DNA of 34,505 bases from NCBI RefSeq assembly GCF_021462525.1, contig NZ_JAKEDT010000018.1:16648-51152 (forward strand). The letters are read 5' to 3'. Positions 23,472 through 32,903 of this stretch are shown here, piece after piece (position 1 is the stretch's first letter; each line of letters opens with the position of its first letter). Origin of the DNA: Thermus caliditerrae (GTDB lineage: Bacteria; Deinococcota; Deinococci; Deinococcales; Thermaceae). A model generated the notes under the pieces. That model was not told where the DNA came from. It saw nothing but the letters and a program-made list of their open reading frames with translations, and did not search any database. Position numbers and translations under genes: made by a program.

Positions 23472-24297
23472 CGTGGCCTTCGTGGCCGACTCCACCCTGG
23501 GGCTCTCCCCGGAAGAGGGCCTGAGGTATGGCATCCACGTGGTGCCCCAGCAGGTGGTCTGGAAGGACAAGGCCTACCGCGACCTGGTAGAGATCAGCCC
23601 AGAAGAGGTTTTGGCCCTCCTGGAGAAGGGGGAGCGCCTTTCCACCAGCCAGGTGGCCCCGGAGGACCTGCGCTCCACCTACGAAACCCTCCTGCAAGCC
23701 CACGAGCGGGTGCTTTCCGTCCACGTGTCCGGCCACCTCTCGGGAACCGTGGCCACCGCTATGGCGGTAGCCCAGGAGTTCGGGGAAAGGGTCCAGGTGC
23801 TGGATTCCTGGTCCCTGAACGGGGGCCTCCTCTTGGTGCTGGAGGAAGCCCGCCGCCTTCTAAGAAAAGGGGTGGCCTGGGAACACCTGGAGGAAGCCCT
23901 CGCCCCCTACCGGGAGAGGGTGCGGGGCTATGTCCTCCCCGAAACCCTTATCTACCTGCACCGCTCCGGGCGGATCTCCGGCCTGCAGAGATTCATGGGC
24001 GGGCTTCTCAGAATCCTTCCGGTGCTGGAGGTCAAGGGGGGTCGGGTCCTGGCTGGCTCCCGGGTGCGGGGCTTCAAGGAGGGTCTGCGCAGGCTGGTGG
24101 AGCTCTTTCGCCGGGACTTCCCGACTGGGGGGCTCGTTCACCTGGCCCATGCGAGCAACCCCGAGGGAGCCAGAACCTTGGACGAGGCCCTTAGGATGGA
24201 AGGCGTGGAGGTCTTGGGCACCTTGCGGGCAGGAGCGGCGGTAAGCGTCCACGCGGGCCCGGGCACCGTGGCCCTCTTCGCCGGTCCCAGGAGGTGA
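23455..24297 (+). CDS. DegV-family fatty-acid-binding protein, copy 2
   Basis: A second 280-residue DegV paralogue, clearly diverged from copy 1. It has VAFVADSTLGLS, TSQVAPEDL, HVSGHLSGTVATA and YLHRSGRISGLQRFMG at the equivalent positions, and ends in AGPGTVALF. The ATG lies inside the end of copy 1 without its own ribosome site, so it is probably translated by coupling; a GTG at 23473 is an alternative start. Divergent DegV pairs usually differ in chain preference, for example saturated against unsaturated fatty acids. That is suggestive next to a desaturase gene but not shown by sequence. Confidence 0.9.
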   Translation: MRTASSVAFVADSTLGLSPEEGLRYGIHVVPQQVVWKDKAYRDLVEISPEEVLALLEKGERLSTSQVAPEDLRSTYETLLQAHERVLSVHVSGHLSGTVATAMAVAQEFGERVQVLDSWSLNGGLLLVLEEARRLLRKGVAWEHLEEALAPYRERVRGYVLPETLIYLHRSGRISGLQRFMGGLLRILPVLEVKGGRVLAGSRVRGFKEGLRRLVELFRRDFPTGGLVHLAHASNPEGARTLDEALRMEGVEVLGTLRAGAAVSVHAGPGTVALFAGPRR

Positions 24298-24300
24298 GGG

Positions 24301-24759
24301 ATGCGGGCGGTGGTGCAACGGGTTTCCGAGGCCTTTGTGGAGGTGAATGGCGAGGAGGTGGGAAGGATTGGCCTAGGGCTTCTCGTCCTCCTGGGGGTGG
24401 GGCATGGGGACACGGTGGAGGACGCCCTTTACCTGGCGCGCAAGATCGTGGCCCTACGCATCTTCCCCGACAAGGCTGGAAAGATGAACCTCTCACTCAA
24501 GGAGGTGGGTGGAGAGGTGCTCCTCGTGAGTCAGTTCACCCTTTACGCGGAGACCCGCAAGGGAAACCGACCCTCCTTTGTCCGGGCTGCCCCGCCCGAC
24601 CTGGGCAAGCGGCTCTACGAAGCGGCCATAGAGGCCTTCTTGCAACAGGGCGTGCACGTGGAAACCGGGGTGTACGGGGCCCACATGCGGGTGCACCTGG
24701 TGAACGATGGCCCCGTGACCCTCCTCCTGGACTCCGAGGAGCGGCTTAAGCCCCGCTGA
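24301..24759 (+). CDS. dtd: D-aminoacyl-tRNA deacylase
   Basis: A 152-residue proofreading enzyme that removes D-amino acids (and glycine mischarged on tRNA-Ala) from tRNA in the cytoplasm. The two diagnostic active-site motifs are present: SQFTLYA near residue 77 and NDGPVTLLL near 134, the latter carrying the Gly-cisPro dipeptide. Its length is normal for the family. An AGGAGGTGAGGG ribosome site lies within the last codons of the upstream degV gene. Functionally it is unrelated to the flanking fatty-acid genes and is probably just co-transcribed. Confidence 0.96.
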   Translation: MRAVVQRVSEAFVEVNGEEVGRIGLGLLVLLGVGHGDTVEDALYLARKIVALRIFPDKAGKMNLSLKEVGGEVLLVSQFTLYAETRKGNRPSFVRAAPPDLGKRLYEAAIEAFLQQGVHVETGVYGAHMRVHLVNDGPVTLLLDSEERLKPR

Positions 24760-24790
24760 GGCAACCGAAAGGACGCGGCCTTGCCTAGGT

Positions 24791-24816
24791 CCTCCGGGGA
24801 CGAGGGCCCCAGGAGG
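24791..24816. other. stem-loop between dtd and desaturase
   Basis: CCTCCGGGG (24791-24799) pairs with CCCC-A-GGAGG (24807-24816) with one bulged A and a 7-nt loop. No U-run follows, so it may be a processing or attenuation element rather than a terminator. The rest of 24760-24880 holds a short tandem repeat of CTCATGGTC and a possible -10 TAGCAT at 24855, but nothing firm. Confidence 0.35.
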
Positions 24817-24887
24817 TAGGCCCTGGCCCTCATGGTCCTCATGGTCCAAAGGGCTAGCATGAACCACTCCCCAGAAGAGGAGTGCTT

Positions 24888-25937
24888 ATGCCGAACGCCA
24901 AACCTCAGCGAGTCGAACCCAAAGACTGGATCCCCCTCATCAAACCCTACGCCAAGCCCAACACCCTAAGAAGCCTACGCCAGGTGGCGGACACCCTTCT
25001 TCCCCTTCTCCTCCTCTTTTACCTGGCCCACAAGGCCCTTTCCGTTTCCCTGGCCCTGACCCTCCTTCTGGACCTCGTGGCCGCCCTTTTCTTGGTCCGC
25101 CTTTTCATCCTGCAACACGACGCCGGCCACGGCTCCTTCTTCCCCAAGAAGTGGGCCAACGACCTTCTGGGCTTCTTCACTGGGGTTTTGACTCTGGTTC
25201 CCTACCACCACTGGCAACTATCCCACGCCCGCCACCACGCCACCAGCGGCAACCTGGACAAGCGGGGGGTGGGGGACATCTACACCATGACCCTCGAGGA
25301 GTACCTGCGGGCCACCCCTTGGCAGCGGCTCGCCTACCGCCTATACCGCAACCCCTTCGTCATGTTCCTCCTGGGGCCCATCTACGTCTTCATGCTCTCC
25401 TACCGCCTGCCCTTGGGCTATGGGTCGGACAAGCCCTCGGTGCGCAACTCCGTGGCCCTCACCAACCTCTTCCTGGCCCTTTTGCTGGCAGGGATCGTGG
25501 TTTCCTTCGGGGTGAAGACCCTCCTTTTCGTCTACCTCCCCATCCAGTACTTGGCGGGGATGATGGGGATCTTCCTCTTCTACGTGCAGCACCAGTTTGA
25601 GGACGTCTACTGGGAGCACGACCCCCGCTGGGAGTACCTCAAAGCGGCCATGGAGGGAAGCACCTACCTGAAGCTTCCCAAGGTCCTGCAGTGGCTCACG
25701 GGGAACATCGGCTTCCACCACATCCACCACCTGGCCCCCAAGATCCCCAACTACCTGCTGCCCAAGGTGCAGGAGGAGGTGGACCTGGTGAAGGTGGCCC
25801 CCACCGTCACCCTGAAGGATGCCTTCAAGATCGCCTTCGCTGACATGCACCTCTACGACGAGGAAAGCCGCAAGCTGGTGGGCTTTAGGGAGGCCCACCG
25901 GCGCCTAAGGGAAACCCAAGGCCGAAAAGCCTACTAA
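24888..25937 (+). CDS. membrane fatty acid desaturase
   Basis: A 349-residue integral membrane di-iron desaturase that inserts a double bond into fatty acyl chains, probably on lipids. The three histidine boxes are intact: HDAGH (77-81), HARHH (113-117) and HHIHH (277-281), with an extra H at QHQFED. Hydrophobic helices occur around 35-75, 92-108, 155-175 and 190-232. The ATG at 24888 is chosen over a GTG at 24882 because AGAGGAG is correctly spaced for it. The HHIHHLAPKIPNY stretch resembles acyl-lipid omega-6/delta-12-type enzymes; regiospecificity cannot be read. Carotenoid hydroxylation or desaturation is a less likely alternative. It converges on purH with a 7-bp gap. Confidence 0.9.
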   Translation: MPNAKPQRVEPKDWIPLIKPYAKPNTLRSLRQVADTLLPLLLLFYLAHKALSVSLALTLLLDLVAALFLVRLFILQHDAGHGSFFPKKWANDLLGFFTGVLTLVPYHHWQLSHARHHATSGNLDKRGVGDIYTMTLEEYLRATPWQRLAYRLYRNPFVMFLLGPIYVFMLSYRLPLGYGSDKPSVRNSVALTNLFLALLLAGIVVSFGVKTLLFVYLPIQYLAGMMGIFLFYVQHQFEDVYWEHDPRWEYLKAAMEGSTYLKLPKVLQWLTGNIGFHHIHHLAPKIPNYLLPKVQEEVDLVKVAPTVTLKDAFKIAFADMHLYDEESRKLVGFREAHRRLRETQGRKAY

Positions 25938-25944
25938 GCAGCCC

Positions 25945-27435
25945 TTAGTGCCGGAAGTGCCGCACCCCGGTGAAGACCATGGCCAGGCCCAGCTCGTCCG
26001 CCGCCCGGATGGAGTCCTCGTCCCGCACGCTTCCCCCGGGCTGGATGATGGCGGCGATCCCGAACTCTCCCGCCAGGCGCACCACGTCGTCGAAGGGGAA
26101 GAAGGCGTCTGAGGCCAGAACTGCCCCCTGGGCCTTCTCCTTGGCGGTCTTGAGGGCGTGCTTGGCGGCGGCGTAGCGGTTAGTCTGCCCCACCCCGATG
26201 CCCAGGGTCTGCCCCCCCTTGGCCACCACGATGGCATTGGAGCGCACGTGCTTCACCACCTTCCAGGCGAAGAGGAGGTCGGCCCACTCCTCCTCGCTGG
26301 GGGCCTTCCGGGTGACCACCTTGGACTCGATGGGGTCTTCGGTGTCGGCGTCTTGGAGGAGCACCCCGCCCCGGAGGCGGCGGAGGTCCAGGTAGGGGCC
26401 TTGGGCAGGAAAGGGCACCTTGAGGAGGCGCAGGTTCTTCTTCCGAGAAAAGACTTCCAGGGCCTCCTCCGTATACCCCGGGGCCAGGACCACCTCCAAG
26501 AAGACCTCCCGCATGGCCTCCGCCGTGGCTCCGTCCACCTCCCGGTTGAAGGCCACAATGCCGCCGAAGATGGAAACCGGGTCGGCCTCGTAGGCCTTGC
26601 GGTAGGCCTCCAAGGGGTCCTGCCCCAGGGCCACCCCGCAGGGGTTTTGGTGCTTGATGGCCACGCAGGCGGGCTCGCCAAACTCGGAGACCAGGTTCCA
26701 GGCGGCCTCGGCGTCCAGATAGTTGTTGAAGCTCATGGCCTTGCCCTGGAGGACCTCCGCCTGCAAAAGGGGCCCCTCCTCCCCTAAAACCCGGTAAAGC
26801 GCCGCCTCCTGGTGGGGGTTTTCCCCGTAGCGCAAGGGGCTTTCCCGCCTGAGGACCAAGAACTTCTCGGGCGGGAACTTCTCCCCGGCAAGCCACTCGG
26901 CGATGGCGGCGTCGTAGGCCGCGGTGTGGGCGAAGGCCTTGCGGGCAAGCTCTTTGCGGAACTCCGGCGTCGGGCCCTCTTTCAGGGCCTCGAGGACCCG
27001 CGGATAGTCCTCGGGGTCGCAGACGGGAAGCACCGCCAGGTGGTTCTTGGCCGCCGCCCGGAGCATGGCCGGCCCCCCGATATCGATCTGCTCCAGGGCC
27101 TCGGCGAAGGCGGCCCCGCGGGCCACGGTTTCCCGGAAGGGGTAGAGGTTCACCGCCAGCACCCCGATGCGCTCCAAGCCCAAGGCCCTAAGCTCCTCCT
27201 CCTGGTCGGGGCGGGCCAGAAGCCCGGCATGCACCTTGGGGTGCAGGGTCTTCACCCGGCCCTCGAGGACCTCAGGGAACCCCGTGAAATCCGAGATGTA
27301 GGTCACGGGAAGCCCCGTCTCCACCAAGGCTTTATAGGTCCCCCCGGTGGCGAGAAGCCGGAAGCCAAGGCCTAAGAGCCCCTCGGCAAAGGGCACCAGC
27401 CCCCGCTTATCGGAAACGGAAAGAAGCGCCCACAT
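25945..27435 (-). CDS. purH: bifunctional AICAR formyltransferase/IMP cyclohydrolase
   Basis: Catalyses the last two steps of IMP synthesis: formylation of AICAR with 10-formyl-THF, then ring closure. In 496 residues the N-terminal 190 form the MGS-like cyclohydrolase domain ([26 protein letters not shown]). The remainder is the AICAR formyltransferase, with the catalytic lysine-histidine motif [10 protein letters not shown] and [13 protein letters not shown]. The frame extends to 27474. The ATG at 27435 is chosen because [13 protein letters not shown] aligns with family N-termini and a -10 box lies 7 nt before it. It is monocistronic. Confidence 0.95.
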   Translation of the reverse strand: MWALLSVSDKRGLVPFAEGLLGLGFRLLATGGTYKALVETGLPVTYISDFTGFPEVLEGRVKTLHPKVHAGLLARPDQEEELRALGLERIGVLAVNLYPFRETVARGAAFAEALEQIDIGGPAMLRAAAKNHLAVLPVCDPEDYPRVLEALKEGPTPEFRKELARKAFAHTAAYDAAIAEWLAGEKFPPEKFLVLRRESPLRYGENPHQEAALYRVLGEEGPLLQAEVLQGKAMSFNNYLDAEAAWNLVSEFGEPACVAIKHQNPCGVALGQDPLEAYRKAYEADPVSIFGGIVAFNREVDGATAEAMREVFLEVVLAPGYTEEALEVFSRKKNLRLLKVPFPAQGPYLDLRRLRGGVLLQDADTEDPIESKVVTRKAPSEEEWADLLFAWKVVKHVRSNAIVVAKGGQTLGIGVGQTNRYAAAKHALKTAKEKAQGAVLASDAFFPFDDVVRLAGEFGIAAIIQPGGSVRDEDSIRAADELGLAMVFTGVRHFRH

Positions 27436-27442
27436 AAGGCGC

Positions 27443-27459
27443 ATTCTACCGGCTACACT
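27443..27459. promoter_or_regulatory. back-to-back -10 boxes of purH and yqeY
   Basis: TAGAAT on the minus strand (27448-27443) lies 7 nt before the purH ATG. TACACT on the plus strand (27454-27459) lies 7 nt before the yqeY ATG. Only 5 bp separate them. Each promoter's -35 position would fall inside the other gene, so two polymerases could not bind together. No consensus -35 is seen for either. Confidence 0.45.
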
Positions 27460-27466
27460 AAGGAGG

Positions 27467-27853
27467 ATGAGCATCTACGAGGCCATCAAGGCGACCATCA
27501 AGGAGGCCATGAAGGCCCGGGACCAGAAGACCCTGGACTTCGCCCGGGTGGTGAAGGCGGAGCTGGACCGGAAGGGGGACGGCAAACCCCTGCCCGACGC
27601 CGAAGCGGTGAAGGTGCTGAAGGCGCTGAGGGAAATCGCCCTAGAGCAGGGCAACGCCTTTGAGGTGGCGTTTTTAGACCGCTTCCTGCCAAAGGAGATG
27701 AGCGAGGAGGAGATCGAAGCCTGGATCCGAGAAAACATCGACTTTTCCCAGTTCAAGACCCCCCTGGCGGCCATCGGCGCGGTCACCAAGGCCTTGGGCC
27801 CCAGGGCCCCCGGGGAGAAGGTGCGCCGGGTCATCGAGCGCTTAACGCGATGA
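27467..27853 (+). CDS. yqeY: GatB/YqeY-domain protein
   Basis: A 128-residue YqeY-family protein, an all-helical domain also found at the C-terminus of the GatB subunit of tRNA-dependent amidotransferase, where it contacts tRNA. The free-standing role is not established. Family features are the opening MSIYEAIKATIKEAMKARD, FLPKEMSEEEIEAWI and the C-terminal PGEKVRRVIERL helix. The ATG at 27467 matches the family N-terminus. The preceding AAGGAGG touches the ATG, too close for a normal ribosome site, so translation may be leaderless. The stop overlaps the Nudix gene by ATGA. Confidence 0.92.
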   Translation: MSIYEAIKATIKEAMKARDQKTLDFARVVKAELDRKGDGKPLPDAEAVKVLKALREIALEQGNAFEVAFLDRFLPKEMSEEEIEAWIRENIDFSQFKTPLAAIGAVTKALGPRAPGEKVRRVIERLTR

Positions 27854-28398
27854 GCCCCTGGAAGCGCCTCGAGCTGGAAGAAATCCTCTCCGAGCCCGTA
27901 AGGCTGGTACGGGAAAGGTTGCGCACCCACACCGGCAAGGAGCTCACCTACATCTACCGCCCTGGGCCGGTGGCGGCAAGCTTCGTCCTACCTGTAACCG
28001 CAAGGGCCACCGCCCTCCTCATCCGCCAGTACCGCCACCCCACGGGCAAGTTCCTCCTGGAGATCCCCGCGGGCAAGGTGGATCCTGGGGAAACCCCGGA
28101 GGAAGCCGCCCGGCGCGAGCTTTTGGAGGAAGTGGGTGCCCAGGCCCAGGAAGTTCTCCCCCTGCCCCCCTTTCACCCCCAACCCTCCTTCACCGCGGTG
28201 GTCTTCCACCCCTTCCTGGCCCTGGGAGCGGAGGTGGTGGCCCCTCCCCGGCTGGAAGACGGGGAACTCCTGGAGCCCCTAGAACTGCCCCTGGGAGAGC
28301 TCTACGCCCTTCTGGAACGGGGGGGGGTGGAGGACGCCTCCACGGCCCTCACCCTCTTTTACGCCCGGCCCCACCTCCGGGCTCGAGGCCTTCTCTGA
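27850..28398 (+). CDS. Nudix hydrolase, ADP-ribose pyrophosphatase type
   Basis: A 182-residue Nudix enzyme. The Nudix box is complete at 75-97: G75, E81, then R89-E90-L-L-E93-E94-V-G96. The surrounding sequence (RQYRHPTGKFLLEIPAGKVD and the proline-rich loop FHPQPSFT after the box) is typical of ADP-ribose pyrophosphatases, which split ADP-ribose to AMP and ribose 5-phosphate with Mg2+. Thermus has several such Nudix paralogues, and this one resembles that group. It overlaps yqeY by ATGA, so the two are co-translated. Substrate specificity is inferred. Confidence 0.92.
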   Translation: MSPWKRLELEEILSEPVRLVRERLRTHTGKELTYIYRPGPVAASFVLPVTARATALLIRQYRHPTGKFLLEIPAGKVDPGETPEEAARRELLEEVGAQAQEVLPLPPFHPQPSFTAVVFHPFLALGAEVVAPPRLEDGELLEPLELPLGELYALLERGGVEDASTALTLFYARPHLRARGLL

Positions 28399-28464
28399 GG
28401 CTCCTTCGGGGACCTAAGCCCCTTTCCAGAAGAAATGGCGCGGACGCAAAAGCCTGCGCCACTC

Positions 28465-28509
28465 GCGCATAAAGTGCGCCTGGGAATCGTTCGGGCTCCC
28501 TGGTAGACT
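28465..28509 (+). promoter_or_regulatory. aminotransferase promoter region with inverted repeat
   Basis: TAGACT (28504-28509) lies 8 nt before the ATG at 28518 and no ribosome site is present, so the message is probably leaderless. The -35 position is poor. Upstream, the perfect repeat GCGCA-TAAAG-TGCGC (28465-28479) is a candidate regulator site covering the region around -40 to -50. Confidence 0.4.
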
Positions 28510-28517
28510 GGCCCCGT

Positions 28518-29816
<1,299 letters not shown>

Positions 29817-29836
29817 GGAAGGAAGTAGCCCAAAGA

Positions 29837-29867
29837 AGCGAGGGCCGGGCCACCCCCGGCCCTCGCT
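29837..29867. terminator. bidirectional terminator hairpin
   Basis: A perfect 13-bp inverted repeat with a 5-nt loop (arms AGCGAGGGCCGGG and its complement) lies between the converging aminotransferase and binding-protein genes. On the plus strand it is followed by CCTTCCCTTTTA, and on the minus strand by TTCTTT, so it probably ends both transcripts. Confidence 0.85.
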
Positions 29868-29877
29868 GCCTTCCCTT

Positions 29878-31017
29878 TTACTTCGGCTCACCCGGCCAGT
29901 CCCCCACCACGCCCGGGGCCGCCCATTCCATGCTGAGGAGCTCCTGCAAGGTAGCCTTTTTCCCCGCCGGGATGCGCACCATCCCCTTGCGGTCCTGGAT
30001 GGGCCCGGTGAAGGGGTCAAAGGTGGGCTTGGGGCTCTGCATGTCCTTCATAAGGGCCATGATGCGGTCGTACACGCTGACCTTCTTGCCCCCAACCGTC
30101 ATCTGGGCCTTCTGCAACAGGGGCACGTGCTTGGGGTTGATGGGCACCCCGTAGTCCGCCCCCATCTCCACCGCCTTGTGCTGCAGGAGCCAGAAGTAGT
30201 CCACGTTCTCTAGGTTCTTGGCGGTGTAGACCCCCTCCTTTACCCTCTTGAGGAAGTCAATGTAGATGACATCCCAGTGGACGATCTGGCCGGAAACCAC
30301 GTGGTTGGGGGCGAACTTCAGCATGGGGGTGTAGTGGCCGAAAGAGTAGGCCCCCTTCTTAGCCGCGGTCTGGATGACCGTGGGGGTGTCCTCGGTGAAG
30401 GCGAAGACGTCCGCCCCCTGGGCCAGCAGGGCCTCCGTGGCCTCCCGGGCCTTGGCCGGGTCGTACCAGGCGTTGATCCAGCGCACCAGGACCTGGGCCT
30501 TGGGGTTCACCGCCCGCACCCCCAGGGTGAAGGCGTTGATGTGGCGCTTCACCTCGGGGATGGGGAAGGCGGCCACGTAGCCCACCTTGCCCGTCTTGGA
30601 AAGGGCCCCGGCCGCCAGGCCGTTCAGGTAGTAGACCTGGTAAAAGTCGGCCATGTAGGTGGCCACGTTGGGAGCCCGCTTGATCCCAGTAGCGTGGGCA
30701 AAGATGACGTTCGGGTACTTCTTCGCTCCCTCGAGGACCGCCTCCATGTACCCGAAGCTGGTGGCGAAGATCACCTGGCACCCTTCCTTCACGAAGCGGT
30801 CGATGACCGGAAGGGCCTGGGCCTCGGGCACGCTCTCCACGTACCGGGTCTCCAACCAGGGCAAGGCAGCCTCGGCCTTCTTCCGCCCCAGGTCATGGGC
30901 GTAGGTCCAGCCCGCATCCCCGATGGGCCCCACGTAGATGAAACAGGCCTTGAGCTTATCCCCTTGCCCCAAGGCCAAACCCAGAAGCACCAGCACAAGC
31001 GGCAGCAGTTTTCGCAT
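29878..31017 (-). CDS. BMP-family substrate-binding protein of ABC importer
   Basis: A 379-residue periplasmic binding protein of the BMP/PnrA-like family, which captures nucleosides. A signal peptide (MRKLLPLVLVLLGLALGQG) lacks a lipobox cysteine, so the protein is probably soluble, or held otherwise, in the periplasm. Family features include ACFIYVGPIGDAGWTYAHDLGR, VIFATSFGYMEAV, the YLNGLAAGALSKTGKVGYVAAFPIPEV stretch and DVFAFTEDTPTVIQTA. It begins 3 nt after the permease stop and is the last gene of its operon; in most such operons the binding protein is first. Purine nucleosides are the likely ligands, based on family only. Confidence 0.93.
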   Translation of the reverse strand: MRKLLPLVLVLLGLALGQGDKLKACFIYVGPIGDAGWTYAHDLGRKKAEAALPWLETRYVESVPEAQALPVIDRFVKEGCQVIFATSFGYMEAVLEGAKKYPNVIFAHATGIKRAPNVATYMADFYQVYYLNGLAAGALSKTGKVGYVAAFPIPEVKRHINAFTLGVRAVNPKAQVLVRWINAWYDPAKAREATEALLAQGADVFAFTEDTPTVIQTAAKKGAYSFGHYTPMLKFAPNHVVSGQIVHWDVIYIDFLKRVKEGVYTAKNLENVDYFWLLQHKAVEMGADYGVPINPKHVPLLQKAQMTVGGKKVSVYDRIMALMKDMQSPKPTFDPFTGPIQDRKGMVRIPAGKKATLQELLSMEWAAPGVVGDWPGEPK

Positions 31018-31020
31018 CCT

Positions 31021-31854
31021 CTACCTCCCCCGCTCAAAGGGCACGCCCAGGGCCTTAGGGGCCCGGGTGCGGCCCGAGAGCGACAGGACCAGGATAACCA
31101 GAAGATAGGGCATGGCGGCAAAGGCCTCGGACGGTATAGGTACACTGCCCTGCAGGCGGAACTGCAGGAAGAAAAGTAGCCCGAAAAAGTACGCGCCGAA
31201 AACCGCCCTAAGGGGCTGCCAGGCCGCCAGGATCACCAAGGCGATGGCCACCCAGCCGAGCCCTGAGGTCATGCCGTCCGTCCAGGAGGGGCGGTAAGCC
31301 AGGGAGAGGTAGGCCCCAGCGAGCCCGACGAGCCCTCCCCCTAAGCCCAGGGCCCCATAACGCACCCCATCCACGTTCACCCCGAAGAGGTCTGCCGCCC
31401 TCGGGTTCTCCCCCACGCTGCGCAGGTACAGGCCAAAGCGGCTACCCAGCAAAAGGTAATGCAGGGCTAAAGCCAGACCCAAGGCCAAGAGGGCAAAGCC
31501 CTCCTCAGGCAGGGGGTGCGCCAGGGGCACCCCCTCGTACCGCTTCCCCAATAACCCTGAGGCTCCAAGCCCCAAGGCGGCCACCGCCAGCCCCGCCACA
31601 AACTGGTTGGCCCGGAGGGAAACCGTGAAAACTCCCAGGAAGAGCCCCAGGAACATCCCCACCCCTACCCCGGCCAAGGCCCCCAAAGCGGGACCGGCTT
31701 CCTGAGCCACCGCAAAGGCCGCCAGGGCAGAAAGGGCCATCATCCCCTCCACCCCCAGGTTCACGACCCCAGCCCGTTCGGAAAGAAGGGCCCCCAGGGA
31801 GGCCAGGAGGATAGGGGTGCCAAAGAGTACCGCACGCAACAGCGCCTCTTCCAT
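31021..31854 (-). CDS. ABC importer permease, BMP/nucleoside type (YufQ-like)
   Basis: A 277-residue inner-membrane permease with about 8 hydrophobic helices. The N-terminal segment GTPILLASLGALLSERAGVVNLGVEGMM and the cytoplasmic coupling loop LRSVGENPRAADLFGVNVDGVRYGAL are characteristic of the simple-sugar/nucleoside permeases. A long open frame continues upstream to 32247, but it is a read-through of the partner gene. The ATG at 31854 shares a base with the upstream TAA (TAATG), which fixes the start. It pairs with the larger permease encoded next to it. Confidence 0.93.
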   Translation of the reverse strand: MEEALLRAVLFGTPILLASLGALLSERAGVVNLGVEGMMALSALAAFAVAQEAGPALGALAGVGVGMFLGLFLGVFTVSLRANQFVAGLAVAALGLGASGLLGKRYEGVPLAHPLPEEGFALLALGLALALHYLLLGSRFGLYLRSVGENPRAADLFGVNVDGVRYGALGLGGGLVGLAGAYLSLAYRPSWTDGMTSGLGWVAIALVILAAWQPLRAVFGAYFFGLLFFLQFRLQGSVPIPSEAFAAMPYLLVILVLSLSGRTRAPKALGVPFERGR

Positions 31855-32903
31855 TAGCGCCTCCAGACCAGGCGGTGGCGGCTTGCGGCCTCCGCCCCGA
31901 TGAGGGCGAGGAGCAGAAGCCCAGCCACCACATCCACCACGCGAAAGGGCATGGACAGGGAAAGCTTCAGGGCATCCCCTCCAGCCAAAATCAGGCCCAG
32001 TAGGGGAGCGGTGAGGAGGACCAAGAGGGGCCTGCCCCGGGCCAGCCAGGCCGCCAGGATGGCGGTGAAGCCGTAGCCCAGAGAAATCTGAGCGGGCTCC
32101 AAGAGCCTCAGGTGGATCCCCGCCACCTCCCCTACCCCGGCGAAACCGGAAAGAAGGCCGGAAAGGGCCCCTGCCAAAAGAAGTAGCTGCCCCCCTTTCA
32201 AACCCAAGTAGCGGGCTACCTGAGGGTTCTCCCCCAGCACCCGCCACTCAAAGCCCAAGGGGGTGCGGAAGAGGAGGAGGTGCAAGGCCACCGCCGCCAG
32301 GACCCCCAGCAGCAAGGTGGGCCCGTGGACCAGGGTGTCCCCCAGCCGGGGAAGCTGGGCTTCCTGGGGAAACCGGTCGGTGTAAAGGAAGCCAAACACG
32401 AACTGCCCCTTCCAGGGACCCGCCACCAGGTAGACCACCAGGTAGTAGGCCAGGTAGTTCTGCATGAGGGTAGTGAGGATTTCGCTGGCCCCAAAGCGCA
32501 CCCGGAGCCAGGCGGCCATCCCCACCCAGAAGGCCCCCAACCCCCCGCCCACGAGGAACATCAGGACCAGGGTCCAGGGGCCCGAGGGAAGAAAGAGGGC
32601 CACATAGGCCGCTCCCACCGCCCCCATGAGGAGCTGCCCTTCCGCCCCTATGTTGAAAAAGCCCACGCGAAAGGCCAGGGCCAGCCCCGAACCGATGAGG
32701 AGGAGCGGGATGGTACGCCGGGCCACCTCGGCCAGGCCCAGGCTGTCTCCCAAGGGCGAAAGGAGGAGGCCATAGGCCTTCAAGGGGGAAACCCCGTAGG
32801 CCCAGAAGAGAACGCCCAGGGCCAGGAGGGTCAAGGCCAGGAAGAGCCCATAGGTGAGGGCCACCTTCCCCGGGCTCGGGTTGGGGTCCAGCTCCCACCT
32901 CAT
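31854..32903 (-). CDS. ABC importer permease, BMP/nucleoside type (YufP-like)
   Basis: A 349-residue permease with a hydrophobic N-terminal helix (about 17-37), an amphipathic stretch, and then about 8 further helices. Diagnostic regions are RRTIPLLLIGSGLALAFRVGFFNIGAEGQLLMG, FGASEILTTLMQNYLAYYLV and the coupling loop EWRVLGENPQVARYLGLKGGQ. It forms the heterodimeric channel with the 277-residue permease. The ATG overlaps the ATPase stop by ATGA and the TAA overlaps the next start. Confidence 0.93.
   Translation of the reverse strand: MRWELDPNPSPGKVALTYGLFLALTLLALGVLFWAYGVSPLKAYGLLLSPLGDSLGLAEVARRTIPLLLIGSGLALAFRVGFFNIGAEGQLLMGAVGAAYVALFLPSGPWTLVLMFLVGGGLGAFWVGMAAWLRVRFGASEILTTLMQNYLAYYLVVYLVAGPWKGQFVFGFLYTDRFPQEAQLPRLGDTLVHGPTLLLGVLAAVALHLLLFRTPLGFEWRVLGENPQVARYLGLKGGQLLLLAGALSGLLSGFAGVGEVAGIHLRLLEPAQISLGYGFTAILAAWLARGRPLLVLLTAPLLGLILAGGDALKLSLSMPFRVVDVVAGLLLLALIGAEAASRHRLVWRR

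Noticed and set aside
24825-24848. Tandem CTCATGGTC repeat before the desaturase as a regulatory repeat.
   Set aside because: Only two short copies in a low-complexity stretch; it could easily be chance.
31021-32247. Extended 408-codon reading of the 277-residue permease.
   Set aside because: The first 131 codons are an out-of-frame reading of the partner permease; the TAATG junction at 31854 fixes the true start.
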